Shown: piece after piece, positions 7,670 through 16,436 of the stretch
How positions within the stretch are numbered: the stretch's first letter is position 1
How the letters are laid out: each line of letters starts with the position of its first letter
Assembly (NCBI RefSeq): GCF_020532675.1
Contig: NZ_JAJAVE010000001.1
Span: forward strand, 248,001-312,000
From: Methylobacillus gramineus
Lineage (GTDB): Bacteria > Pseudomonadota > Gammaproteobacteria > Burkholderiales > Methylophilaceae
Reading direction: 5' to 3'
DNA: 64,000 bases
Made by a program: the position numbers and the translations under genes
Notes under the pieces: generated by a model
Database searches by the model: none
Seen by the model: only the letters and a program-made list of their open reading frames with translations
What the model was told of the DNA's origin: nothing

Positions 7670-9636
7670 TATCGTGGCGTGCCGTTATCCGGGCTGGATA
7701 TTTCATCCATGGGGCGCATGACCGATCCTGCAAATGAGCGGTCGGATTCTGCACGTTCAGCCTGTATCTCCTGTGGCGTTTTGACGGGTGCAGCTGATTG
7801 CACGGCCACATTGTTGTTGATTTCCACATTGGGGCGCCCGCCACGATTGGCACCACCGCTACGGTCAATCCCGGCTGGAAAGGTGGTATAGACCGCATCT
7901 GCCGGTGTCAGGTTGTTGATGATGTGCGGCGTGATGAGGAGCGCAATTTCTTTTTTGCTATGGTCATTGTTTCGGTCGCTGAACAGCCTGCCGATAAAAG
8001 GCAGTTTGGACAGGCCGGGAACGCCGTTGGAAATTTTCTGCTCATCATCCCTCAGCAAGCCTGCCAATATCTGCGTCTCGCCGTTCTTGAGACGCAGTAT
8101 GGTATTGGCATTACGCGTGCCTATGGTGTAAGTCACGGTCCCCGTGCTGGAAGTGAGTCTATCGGTTTGATTGCTGACTTCCAGGCCCACCTTGATCGAT
8201 ACTTCATCCTTCAGCATGATGGTAGGCTCTACATCCAGCTTGATGCCCACCTCAATGTAGTTGACCGTTTGGGAGACAAATCCTGTGGAGTTGGCGACGC
8301 TGGTCAGTACCGGGATGCGGTCGCCAACGTGGATCTTGGCTTTTTCCCGGTTTTTGACACGGATATGCGGGTTAGCCAGCAGGTTGGTGTCTGTATCCTG
8401 TTGCAGCAGGTTGAGTGCCAATACCGGGTCGCTGATGCTGAACACGCCCAGGTTGGAGTTGAAGTTCTTCAGTTCATTCACGGTGAGTTTGCCTGGAGAC
8501 AAGGTAGTGGTGCCGTTCACCGTATCTCTTCCTTGCACACCTAATCCTACCGAGGTGGGATAGCGGATGCCGATGTTTTCCAGGCTGCGTCGGTTGATTT
8601 CCAGCACTTCAACCTGCAGCATGACTTCTGGCTCAGCCATGTCTTGCGAAATAATGAGTTTCTCTGCGGTACGTATGGCTTCTGCCGTATCGCGCATTAC
8701 CAGGGTATTGAGTTTCTCATCTACATAAATGTCCTTGGTCTTGACCACGGTCTTGATCATGCTCATGAGTTTCTTGGCATCGGTATTGCTCAGGTAAAAG
8801 CTGCGGACAAAGGTTTCCTGGTATTCCTGGCTACGGCTCTGCGGATAGATCAAGAGTGTGTTGTCGTTCAACACTTTCTTTGCCAGCTGGTTGCTGGTGA
8901 GTATGACTTCAATCGCTTCCTCTATTGGCGTGTTGCGCAAAAACACACTGGTGCGTTGGTCGCCGCGCAATTCCTGATCATAGGTAAAGTTGATGCCTGC
9001 GGCTTGGGAGATAAACTCAAAGATAGACTTGATGGCGACATCCTTGAACTCCAGTGAAATCGGCCGCTTGAAGGCAGAGCGTATCTGCGGTGGATTGGTG
9101 AGCTTGTCCATGCGTTTTTGCTCTATCTGTTCAAACAGGGCGCGCGCGCTGGTGTTGCTGGCATCCTCCGCCAGAACGGCACGGGCCAGGTTTTGTGCGC
9201 CTTCTGCGTCGTTGTTGGACAACAGGTCTTGCGCACGCTTCATGATTGCTTCATGGGTGCTAGCAATACGCATCTGCTGTATGCCATTTTGCGCACGCTG
9301 GTTTTGCTCATCCATATCGAGCACGCGACGATAGGCAATATCGGCCTCGCCCCAGCGCTTGTGTTGCCTGAACTGATCAGCTTCCTTGAGCAGGATCGCG
9401 AGCTGCATGTCTTGCTGTTGCTTTAAATAGGCCCGGTATTCCGGGTTTTTCGGGAAGCTGTTTATCAGGCTTTGCAGGCGTTCCATGCCTTCTTCCACCT
9501 TGCCTGCATTGATCAATGTCTTGACGTGCTGGTATTCCAGATTTGTTTCCTGCGGTTTCATTTCCCGGGAAGAGCAGGCGGCGAGTGCGGTCACCAGCAA
9601 TATCACGCTGATGCGGGTGTAAGGGACTGCTTTCAC
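7669..9636 (-). CDS. Secretin lipoprotein (GspD/PilQ/MshL-like)
   Basis: This is the probable outer-membrane channel of the pseudopilus system. A lipoprotein signal ends in the lipobox LAAC (Cys21), so the secretin may reach the outer membrane with its own lipid anchor. Residues about 35-165 look like TPR helices, unusual for GspD and more like the MSHA/PilQ-type relatives. An STN/N0-type domain follows at about 190-260, then repeated periplasmic modules, and a C-terminal secretin domain with VPGLSKLPFIGRLF near residues 538-552. It overlaps the preceding GspC-like gene by four bases (ATGA). About 50 residues follow the channel domain and look disordered. Confidence 0.9.
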   Translation of the reverse strand: MKAVPYTRISVILLVTALAACSSREMKPQETNLEYQHVKTLINAGKVEEGMERLQSLINSFPKNPEYRAYLKQQQDMQLAILLKEADQFRQHKRWGEADIAYRRVLDMDEQNQRAQNGIQQMRIASTHEAIMKRAQDLLSNNDAEGAQNLARAVLAEDASNTSARALFEQIEQKRMDKLTNPPQIRSAFKRPISLEFKDVAIKSIFEFISQAAGINFTYDQELRGDQRTSVFLRNTPIEEAIEVILTSNQLAKKVLNDNTLLIYPQSRSQEYQETFVRSFYLSNTDAKKLMSMIKTVVKTKDIYVDEKLNTLVMRDTAEAIRTAEKLIISQDMAEPEVMLQVEVLEINRRSLENIGIRYPTSVGLGVQGRDTVNGTTTLSPGKLTVNELKNFNSNLGVFSISDPVLALNLLQQDTDTNLLANPHIRVKNREKAKIHVGDRIPVLTSVANSTGFVSQTVNYIEVGIKLDVEPTIMLKDEVSIKVGLEVSNQTDRLTSSTGTVTYTIGTRNANTILRLKNGETQILAGLLRDDEQKISNGVPGLSKLPFIGRLFSDRNNDHSKKEIALLITPHIINNLTPADAVYTTFPAGIDRSGGANRGGRPNVEINNNVAVQSAAPVKTPQEIQAERAESDRSFAGSVMRPMDEISSPDNGTPR

Positions 9637-10160
9637 TGGCTATCTCCAATCATTAAAGGCACTTCTGCGCGTAAAGGCAGATAACTCAAGATCATTTTCG
9701 GCGGTGCGATGCTGCGCACTTTCCATTCGCCAACCACATCGCCAGTCTTGACGCTGTAATTTTTGTCTCCCATGGAGAGAAATACGGTGAACTGGCCGTT
9801 ATCTTCCAGCTTGCCAGCATAGGTAAAAGGTAAGGGGGGGATTTCCACGGCTTGTTGGGCTATCGCTTGCTGTGTCTCCAGCGCCTGTTGGGTCTTTTCA
9901 GTATTAGCACTGAACAGATTGTGTGTGAGATCCGTCATCGGCTCACGCTTGAGTTTTTGCATGTCCAGCACCATGGCATCAGCATCCTTGGGAGGCTGCG
10001 TCGTTTGCCGGAATTGGGGAGAGGCTGGCGTGGGTCTGGTGGTTGCGCTTACTTGTGCAGTGCTCTCGTCCTCTGCCATAGAAGTCCAGATGGTGGCCAG
10101 CACGCTAAGTGCCAACCCTGCCCAGATCATGATCTGTCTTGGCGCGAGAGGACGACTCAT
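9633..10160 (-). CDS. GspC/PilP-like inner-membrane component
   Basis: The 175-residue protein has one N-terminal membrane segment (about 10-26), a Thr/Pro/Gln-rich linker, and a C-terminal domain (PPLPFTYAGKLEDNGQFTVF and after) with the fold pattern of the GspC homology region and PilP, which link the inner membrane platform to the secretin. Its position directly before the secretin gene, with a four-base overlap, fits that role. From memory, proteins like this are labelled 'secretion system X' components in some family databases; I could not check this. Sequence alone does not decide between GspC and PilP. Confidence 0.65.
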   Translation of the reverse strand: MSRPLAPRQIMIWAGLALSVLATIWTSMAEDESTAQVSATTRPTPASPQFRQTTQPPKDADAMVLDMQKLKREPMTDLTHNLFSANTEKTQQALETQQAIAQQAVEIPPLPFTYAGKLEDNGQFTVFLSMGDKNYSVKTGDVVGEWKVRSIAPPKMILSYLPLRAEVPLMIGDSQ

Positions 10161-10720
10161 GAATCATCCTTTTGCAGGTATAGCGTAAAGCGCAGTCTGG
10201 CTTCCACCGTTTCACTCGTGATGTCTTCGCGCTTGAGGCTGATTTCATTCAAGGCCGAGGCCGGGATGGTATTGAGCACCTGGCTGATAAAGCTACGGAT
10301 TTCCATATAGCTGCCATGCACCGGCAAGGTAATCTGGTAGGTGGAAAAGTGCGCAGCATGGTGGCGACTCAAGACATAGTCCACCTTGTCCGGGATTAAG
10401 CCATGGCCTTCGGCGGTTTCCAGAATGCTGGCAAGGAGGGTGGTGGCTTCGTTCTCGCGGGGCAAAAACTGGTAAAACGTATTGAGGGAAGCCTGTGGGG
10501 ATTTGTCTATCCATTGACCTTGATGCCGTGGCATTGCCTGGTGCATCTTCGCCACATCCATTTCCAGCTTGTCCAGCGCGCGTGCTTTTGGCCAGCCTAC
10601 TGCCATCCCCACCAATATACTGATTAACAAGAGCGCAAGGCCTGTGACTCCCTGCCAGCCAAGCTTGCCCGCCTGGTATTGTGCCCAAACGATAATCGGC
10701 TGTTGTTTTACTGAACCCAT
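10157..10720 (-). CDS. PilO/GspM-like inner-membrane assembly protein
   Basis: The 187-residue protein has one membrane segment (about 22-43), a short coiled coil with a LDKLEMDVAKMHQ pattern, and a C-terminal ferredoxin-like region with GSYMEIRSFISQVLN, which matches the PilO pattern. It would pair with the PilN-like protein encoded before it to form the platform connecting the PilM-like protein to the periplasm. It overlaps the upstream gene by 13 bases and the downstream gene by four. Sequence conservation in this family is low, so the call rests partly on gene order. Confidence 0.72.
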   Translation of the reverse strand: MGSVKQQPIIVWAQYQAGKLGWQGVTGLALLLISILVGMAVGWPKARALDKLEMDVAKMHQAMPRHQGQWIDKSPQASLNTFYQFLPRENEATTLLASILETAEGHGLIPDKVDYVLSRHHAAHFSTYQITLPVHGSYMEIRSFISQVLNTIPASALNEISLKREDITSETVEARLRFTLYLQKDDS

Positions 10721-11226
10721 ATCGCCTCCACCACAAAGCGGACTGGCATAGTGCTGTCAGCATGGTATTCATGCGTCAGCAGTAATACATCGTTGAAAAT
10801 GGGCGTATTGCCCAGGTTTTTGACATAGCCAAACATGATGGCGACATCACTGGTTTCCGCAGTGATGCGCAGCTTGTGCTGTTTGGGGTTGGGTTCAACT
10901 GAAACCAGCTTGATATCGGGGCTGGAAAGACTTTCCAATCCCGTGAACAGGGATTGCCAGGGCAGAGAGAGTTCTTCCATCACACTTTTAACCGCAACGA
11001 TCTCCTCCAGCTTGGTTTTACTTTCCTTGCCGCTGAGCTTGACCCCACGTGCAGGCTGCTGCATCTGGTTGATATCCAGCTCCAGCACGCTGTTTCTCTG
11101 GCTGATTTTCTGCAGGCTTACGAGCAGTATCACTACACTCAGGCTACCAATGATCAGCAACGCCAATCCCCAGGTATTTCTGTGGTCATCGGTTTGTGCA
11201 TGATTCAGGGATACAGTCGGTAGCAT
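10708..11226 (-). CDS. PilN/GspL-C-like inner-membrane assembly protein
   Basis: The chosen start is the ATG at 11226, one base after the stop of the PilM-like gene. It gives a 172-residue protein beginning MLPTVSLNHAQ. The frame is open further upstream but that part overlaps the previous gene without a better start. A membrane segment lies at about 20-40 (LALLIIGSLSVVILLVSL), then a helical stretch and a ferredoxin-like C-terminal domain. Gene order PilM-PilN-PilO strongly suggests this is the PilN equivalent, whose N-terminus contacts PilM. Confidence 0.7.
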   Translation of the reverse strand: MLPTVSLNHAQTDDHRNTWGLALLIIGSLSVVILLVSLQKISQRNSVLELDINQMQQPARGVKLSGKESKTKLEEIVAVKSVMEELSLPWQSLFTGLESLSSPDIKLVSVEPNPKQHKLRITAETSDVAIMFGYVKNLGNTPIFNDVLLLTHEYHADSTMPVRFVVEAIWVQ

Positions 11227-11227
11227 C

Positions 11228-12100
11228 TTAACTCCAGGCTTCCATGTTGACTCTTGCGCTATGCAGCGGCGTGGATGTGGCCAGTGAGAAAATATTGCGT
11301 ACTTTGCGCCCTTGCAGAGTGACCTCGATATTGGGCTCTGGCCAATAAATAAAGACGGGCCAGCTGCTGGCATCCGTACCAGCAATAATGGCTTCACGTT
11401 CTATCAGGGCTTCCAGCTGGAGCTCCAGGTCGGATTCCGCCGCATAGCTTTGCAGGCTGAGCCATTTTCCATTTTCTATCAGTGCGATCAACAAACGCCC
11501 ATGTTCAAGCATGACCAGGCAAAGTGATGGAGGCAGTGGCTTGCGGCCAAATTGCTGGCGTACCACATTCATTGCCATCATCAAGTGCGGATGGATGTTG
11601 CGTAATGGCATGCCGGCTTGCCTGAACTCCTGTCGCAAGGCTTGTAGCAGCTGATCATCAATGGCACTGGCAAGGGTGGGGCTGCCATAAGCGGCAGGGC
11701 TGGTGCGTACATCCCACTTGCGTGAAAACTCACCGTAAGCCTGCAAAAAGCAATGGCGTACAAATGCCTGTTGCTCTTGCTGGCTGGTCAGGCCTGCATT
11801 CCAGGGAATGATGGAATAATTTGCAAAGTGGTTGGATACGACCACTTTCGGATTGCAGCCGCGCCAGCGCGATTCCTTCAATATCTTGTTCAGGCTGGTG
11901 ACCGCAGGTTGCCAGAATGTCGGATTGGTGGCCTTGGACAGGTTGCTGTTGTCGGTAGCAGCTAGGGCAATCTCGTCTATTGCGACCAGGGTGTGCTTGA
12001 TGCCGCCTTTAAGTCTCAGCAAAGTGAGCTTGTGTGGCTGCAGCAGTACCCGCAATTCATCCCGCCAGGGCGGGGACCAGTTAAACGAGGGAGGTAACAC
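11228..12100 (-). CDS. PilM/GspL-N-like cytoplasmic assembly protein
   Basis: The 290-residue protein has no membrane segment. It occupies the PilM position: after the ATPase gene, which it overlaps by 20 bases, and before the PilN-like gene. It shows an actin-like fold pattern in outline, for example LVMLEHGRLLIALIENGKW near residues 195-215, but the family is weakly conserved. In such systems this protein links the ATPase to the membrane platform. It could equally be described as the cytoplasmic half of a split GspL. The role is inferred mainly from context. Confidence 0.6.
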   Translation of the reverse strand: MLPPSFNWSPPWRDELRVLLQPHKLTLLRLKGGIKHTLVAIDEIALAATDNSNLSKATNPTFWQPAVTSLNKILKESRWRGCNPKVVVSNHFANYSIIPWNAGLTSQQEQQAFVRHCFLQAYGEFSRKWDVRTSPAAYGSPTLASAIDDQLLQALRQEFRQAGMPLRNIHPHLMMAMNVVRQQFGRKPLPPSLCLVMLEHGRLLIALIENGKWLSLQSYAAESDLELQLEALIEREAIIAGTDASSWPVFIYWPEPNIEVTLQGRKVRNIFSLATSTPLHSARVNMEAWS

Positions 12101-13787
12101 GATTGATCTCCTGTAAGGTTGTTTCGCCGCGTTTCACCATGTCGAGCGCGGCCTCGCGCATCGTGCGGGTGCCGTTGGCGCGTGCGGCTTCCTTCACTTT
12201 GCGTACTGGCTCACGGGTGACGATGAGTTCGCGGATCAGATCGTTAAATACAAGTAATTCGGCGATGGCTTTGCGGCCTTTGTAGCCTGTTCCGTGGCAT
12301 TGTCCACAACCCTGGCCGTGACGGAATCTGTATGCAAGCGCGGCTTCAGGGCTAATGCCAGATTTCTCCAGCAGCTCTGCATCCGGCTGATCATCTACCA
12401 CGCAGTGTGGGCATAAGGTGCGTACCAGGCGTTGTGCCATGATGCCGTTGATGGCAGAGACAAAGCTGTAGGGATCGACATTCATATTGGTGAAGCGGCC
12501 GATGACATCAAACACATTGTTGGCATGCACCGTGGTCAATACCAGGTGGCCCGTCAGTGCGGATTGCACGGCAATCTGTGCGGTCTCCGGATCACGGATT
12601 TCACCCACCATGATCTTGTCAGGATCGTGGCGCAAAATGGAACGCAGGCCGCGGGCAAACGTCAGGCCTTTTTTCTCATTCACCGGGATTTGCAATACGC
12701 CAGGCAGTTGGTATTCAACCGGATCTTCGATGGTGACGATCTTGTCCTGGCCGTTATTAATCTCGGAAATAATGCCGTATAGCGTGGTGGTTTTGCCTGA
12801 GCCTGTAGGGCCGGTGACCAGCAACATGCCATAAGGCTCTTCTGCCAGCAGGCGAAAACGCGCCATGATGGCGGGTTCAAACCCCAGTACATCCAGGCTC
12901 AGTCCCTCTGCCTGGTCAGAAAGCGCCTTGCGGTCCAAGATACGCAGTACCGCATCCTCGCCAAAAACGCTGGGCATGATGGAAACCCGCATATCGACTT
13001 CACGGCCAAGTGCCATGACCTTGAAACGGCCATCCTGCGGGATGCGGCGTTCCGCAATGTCCAGTTCGGACATCACCTTGATACGTGAGATGGCCTGGTC
13101 TGCCTGCATGATGCCGTTGATACTGCCTACCATGCTGAGCACACCGTCTATACGGTATTTGATGGTGAGCCCGTGCGGGTCGGTTTCCATGTGAATGTCG
13201 CTGGCCCCGGCCTTGAGCGCGTCATATAGTGTGGAGCGTACCAATTTGACCACCGGGCTGGTGTCTTCTGAAATCGAGCGGAGTGAAATGTCCTCAATAC
13301 TGTTGTTGCCACTGTCGATATCGCCATGTTCGGGTACCAGGCCATCCATGGCGCGCATGCTCTCCTCATAACGTGAGAGAAATGCGCTGATATCCTTGTG
13401 ATGCGCCAGCGCCCAGCTCACCGGCTCCCGCACCAGTTGGCTCATACGGCTATGCAGGTGCGGGTCAAACGGGTTGGCATAGACCATATGTAGTTTGCCT
13501 TCTGCATCGCGCAGGGCAATGCACTCCTGTTTGCCAGCATCCGAGAAAGCCAGCAGGCTGAAATCAGGCTGCATGTCATACAGTGCCAGGATGCTGTAGA
13601 CCGAGTAACGCATCAGGGAGCCTAGTGCCAGCATGAAGCTTTCGGAGTCCAAAGTGGAGATTTCTTCCAGCACATCCAGCAGGGGCTGTTTGCTTTGGGC
13701 CGCCAGCTCACGCGCAGCTTTTACCTGCTGCAGGGTAAGAACTGGTGTGGCTTGGAGCACGGATCTATGATCCAGTGGCTGGTTCAT
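12081..13787 (-). CDS. gspE: Type II secretion/type IV pilus assembly ATPase (GspE/PilB)
   Basis: The 568-residue hexameric ATPase drives assembly of the pseudopilus. An N-terminal GspE-N domain (about 1-160) precedes the catalytic core with SDIHMETDPHG, Walker A GPTGSGKTTTLYG near 325-337, the Asp box/Walker B region (VGEIRDPETAQIA) and the His box. A zinc-binding tetracysteine motif is present (CPHC near 457 and CGQC near 496), as in GspE and PilB but not PilT. The ATG overlaps the gspF stop by four bases. No retraction ATPase is encoded nearby, which favours a secretion pseudopilus over a retractile pilus. Confidence 0.95.
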   Translation of the reverse strand: MNQPLDHRSVLQATPVLTLQQVKAARELAAQSKQPLLDVLEEISTLDSESFMLALGSLMRYSVYSILALYDMQPDFSLLAFSDAGKQECIALRDAEGKLHMVYANPFDPHLHSRMSQLVREPVSWALAHHKDISAFLSRYEESMRAMDGLVPEHGDIDSGNNSIEDISLRSISEDTSPVVKLVRSTLYDALKAGASDIHMETDPHGLTIKYRIDGVLSMVGSINGIMQADQAISRIKVMSELDIAERRIPQDGRFKVMALGREVDMRVSIMPSVFGEDAVLRILDRKALSDQAEGLSLDVLGFEPAIMARFRLLAEEPYGMLLVTGPTGSGKTTTLYGIISEINNGQDKIVTIEDPVEYQLPGVLQIPVNEKKGLTFARGLRSILRHDPDKIMVGEIRDPETAQIAVQSALTGHLVLTTVHANNVFDVIGRFTNMNVDPYSFVSAINGIMAQRLVRTLCPHCVVDDQPDAELLEKSGISPEAALAYRFRHGQGCGQCHGTGYKGRKAIAELLVFNDLIRELIVTREPVRKVKEAARANGTRTMREAALDMVKRGETTLQEINRVTSLV

Positions 13788-14971
13788 TGGATACTCCCAG
13801 CCAGGTCAAATATCGGCATATACATCAGCACCACCACAATGCCTATGATCAAGCCGATGACGACCATCAGCAATGGCTCCAGCAGGCGGGTAAACCAGTC
13901 CACGGCGCGCGCAATTTCCTCATCGTAGAAGGTGCCGATGCGTTCCATCATCTCGCCCATGCGACCAGTGCGCTCACCCACACGCAGCATGCGGATGGCG
14001 ATGGAGGTAGTCATGCCATGCTCTTCCATGGCAGTGGACAGTTGCTTGCCTTCACGAATGTCATGCTCAGCCAGCTGCAGGCTATGGCGCAGGCTAGGCT
14101 GCAACAGGGATGCCACCATTTGCATGCCAGTGACCAATGGGATACCGCCGCGCAGCAGCATGCCCAATGTGCGATAAAACCGTGCCAGCTGGTAAATACG
14201 CATGGTTTCACCCAGTGCAGGAATCTTCCACACCTGGCGCATCACGGTAGCACGCACCGCCTGGCGACTCAGCAGAAAGCCCAGCATTAATGCGACTGCA
14301 ATAGAGACCGTCAGCGCGGCTGATCCGTGATCATGCAGCAGTCGCCCCCATGCCAGCAGCACCTGCGACATCCAGGGCAGGTCAGTGCCTGCGCTTTCAT
14401 AAATGGTGCTGAATCGGGGCACAACGTAACCCAGCAAGAACAACATGACCAAGCCACCGACCATAATCAGCAGCACGGGATAAATGGAGGCAGTCACGAT
14501 TTTTTTTCGTACGGCGTCCAGTTGGCCTTGATAAGTGACATGCCGGCCCAGGGCTTCCACCATGTCGCCAGTACGTTCACTGCTGCGTATCAGGGCCACA
14601 TAGAGTGGGGGGAAAACGTTAGGGAATCTTTCCAGCGCACTGGAAAGCGGCAAGCCTTCATACAACAGAACCATGAGCTGGTTGAGCAGGGTGCGCGACT
14701 CTGCATTGGCCTCTTTTTCTGCCAGCGCCTCTATGGCCTCGATCAGACTCAGGCCTGAGTCCAGCAAGGACAGCAACTCCTGACTGAACAGCAGGAGGTT
14801 GAATTTCGACTTGCGAAACCCTTTGCCCGCCGTCATCTTGCCTTGCGCACGTAGCGCCAGTACGCTGTAGCCCTGTGCCTCGGCCAACACCTGTGCCTGC
14901 AGGGTATCGCCAGCCTCTATCGTCAGCGATTGTATCTCTGCGCCGCGTGCTACTTTTAGATCAAATTTCAT
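13784..14971 (-). CDS. gspF: Inner-membrane platform protein GspF
   Basis: The 395-residue protein has the double GspF domain: two homologous cytoplasmic helical bundles (about 60-185 and 265-390), each ending in membrane helices. The conserved LSLLDSGLSLIEAIEAL and LGMLLRGGIPLVTGM segments mark the two repeats, and SSERTGDMVEAL and RVGERTGRMGEMM end them. It forms the inner-membrane base on which GspE acts. It lies 29 bases after gspG and overlaps gspE by four bases. Length is normal. Confidence 0.94.
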   Translation of the reverse strand: MKFDLKVARGAEIQSLTIEAGDTLQAQVLAEAQGYSVLALRAQGKMTAGKGFRKSKFNLLLFSQELLSLLDSGLSLIEAIEALAEKEANAESRTLLNQLMVLLYEGLPLSSALERFPNVFPPLYVALIRSSERTGDMVEALGRHVTYQGQLDAVRKKIVTASIYPVLLIMVGGLVMLFLLGYVVPRFSTIYESAGTDLPWMSQVLLAWGRLLHDHGSAALTVSIAVALMLGFLLSRQAVRATVMRQVWKIPALGETMRIYQLARFYRTLGMLLRGGIPLVTGMQMVASLLQPSLRHSLQLAEHDIREGKQLSTAMEEHGMTTSIAIRMLRVGERTGRMGEMMERIGTFYDEEIARAVDWFTRLLEPLLMVVIGLIIGIVVVLMYMPIFDLAGSIQ

Positions 14972-15000
14972 GCATCTTTCCAGTGTTCCCAGCGATTGCC

Positions 15001-15450
15001 TTATTGCCAGCTCACCACATCAGCAGACTCTTCGGTGCCACCAAGCTGCCCATCCTTGCCAAACGACCACAAGTCATAATCGCCATGCTCACCGGGTGAA
15101 CGGTATAGATAAGGCTTGCCCCATGGATCTATCGGTAGGGCTTTCTGCAGATAAGGGCCATGCCACCGGCTTTCGTCCGAAGGTGCGCTATTCAGGGCTT
15201 CCAGGCCCTGTTCGGCAGTAGGGTAGTGGCCGGTATCCAGACGGTATTGGTCCAGCGCTTTGCTCAGTGCGTCTATCTGTGCCTTCGCAGTCTTGGTTTC
15301 TGACTTGCCGATCTGCGCGAAATATTTTGGCCCAACATAGCCTGCAAGCAGGCCAATGATGACCATGACGACCAATAATTCCAGAAGAGTAAAGCCCTTG
15401 TTGGTTGTGTGTATGGGTCTTGTGATTGTTGGATGGGAGTAGGGGTACAT
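15001..15450 (-). CDS. gspG: Major pseudopilin GspG
   Basis: The 149-residue protein is the best GspG of the four pseudopilins. Its leader runs to Gly19, long for this class, followed by FTLLELLVVMVIIGLLAGYV with Glu5. The C-terminal part shows LPIDPWGKPYLY and DYDLWSFGKDGQLGG, the calcium-binding signature of true GspG. A ribosome binding site AAGGATG precedes the ATG. It is the first gene of the pseudopilus set and follows the secreted paralogue gene by ten bases, so it is probably transcribed together with the type I secretion genes upstream. Confidence 0.95.
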   Translation of the reverse strand: MYPYSHPTITRPIHTTNKGFTLLELLVVMVIIGLLAGYVGPKYFAQIGKSETKTAKAQIDALSKALDQYRLDTGHYPTAEQGLEALNSAPSDESRWHGPYLQKALPIDPWGKPYLYRSPGEHGDYDLWSFGKDGQLGGTEESADVVSWQ

Positions 15451-15460
15451 GGTGTCATCC

Positions 15461-16426
15461 TTAAAATGGGTTAAGCGTATCTTGGTGATCTACGGAAGTT
15501 GTCGGTGCTATCGTGGCCCCAGGTGGCACAAAGCCGGGAACATTCAGCTCAATGAAAGGCGCGATGGTCTGGCGTAGCCGAATCGCATCTGGCAAGGTCG
15601 CAGGAGCTTCGGCCGAGCAGTCAGTCTTGATGTACAACATGGCAGAGGCTGGACGTTTGAGCAGGCCAATCGCGGTAGTAAAGTTCACCCAGTTGTCATT
15701 CAAGGCGGCAGACTGATGTGAGGCAATAGATGCTGCTGTATCTGGCTCTTTACGCTCTAATCCATTGATCGCCTGATGAAATGCCGGGATGGTCTTGGGC
15801 TGCCTGGCATAGTGCGGCCCCTTTTTATACTGCACTGCCGTGAACGTACGTCCAATGCGATACACAGGCTCTGCACTGGATGAGGTCAGTGCGTACGCAG
15901 CTTCAATCGGCAAGCCGCCAAATCCGCCACGCGCCACATCGCTGATGCGGAAGTATTGGCGGCCTTTTTTTTGCGTGTCGTAATCAGCGTCCTGGCTAGA
16001 CAGGCTGATGACCTTGGTGCCGTAAATGCATTGAGTCTGTGACTGGTTGCGCCAGACAAACTCAACCACACTGGCTATCTTCTTATCTGCATGATCAGTG
16101 TAATCATTATTCATCACCGCCTGGCGTACCGCATGAGTGACCAGTGTATAGCCTTCCAGTGGTGCCGTTAGGTCGCTCTGTGGAAAGACCGCACAGGTAT
16201 TGCTGACTGTGGGCGTTGGCTTCAATGGAATCTGGGAGCGGCCATCAGGATTGAATTTTCCGCTGTTATTGCACAAGGTATAGGCACTGGTGCCATCTTC
16301 CACAGCAAAACCTTCTGCCGGCAGTGCGACAAACCCGGTGGCCAATGCCAGTGTGGGGTATGTCCCCACTACTGCCATGATGGTAAGCACTGGTCTGATG
16401 CGGGCGGAGCGGCTGGATATCTGCAT
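15461..16426 (-). CDS. Secreted protein of unknown function, paralogue A
   Basis: I do not recognise the family. The 321-residue protein has a Sec signal peptide (cleavage after ALA at 29). It is clearly homologous over its whole length to the product of 25176-26132. Shared blocks include GTSAY-LCN, CAVFP, AVMNN-YT, WRN with CIYG, EPVYRIGRTFT, NWVNFTT, AIRLRQT and GFVPP. Four cysteines are shared, suggesting two disulphides in the periplasm or outside. Both proteins end in Pro-Phe. It sits between the type I outer-membrane gene and gspG with ten-base gaps on each side, so it is likely a substrate or accessory factor of one of the two secretion systems. Confidence 0.8.
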   Translation of the reverse strand: MQISSRSARIRPVLTIMAVVGTYPTLALATGFVALPAEGFAVEDGTSAYTLCNNSGKFNPDGRSQIPLKPTPTVSNTCAVFPQSDLTAPLEGYTLVTHAVRQAVMNNDYTDHADKKIASVVEFVWRNQSQTQCIYGTKVISLSSQDADYDTQKKGRQYFRISDVARGGFGGLPIEAAYALTSSSAEPVYRIGRTFTAVQYKKGPHYARQPKTIPAFHQAINGLERKEPDTAASIASHQSAALNDNWVNFTTAIGLLKRPASAMLYIKTDCSAEAPATLPDAIRLRQTIAPFIELNVPGFVPPGATIAPTTSVDHQDTLNPF

Positions 16427-16436
16427 ATGCTAGCGC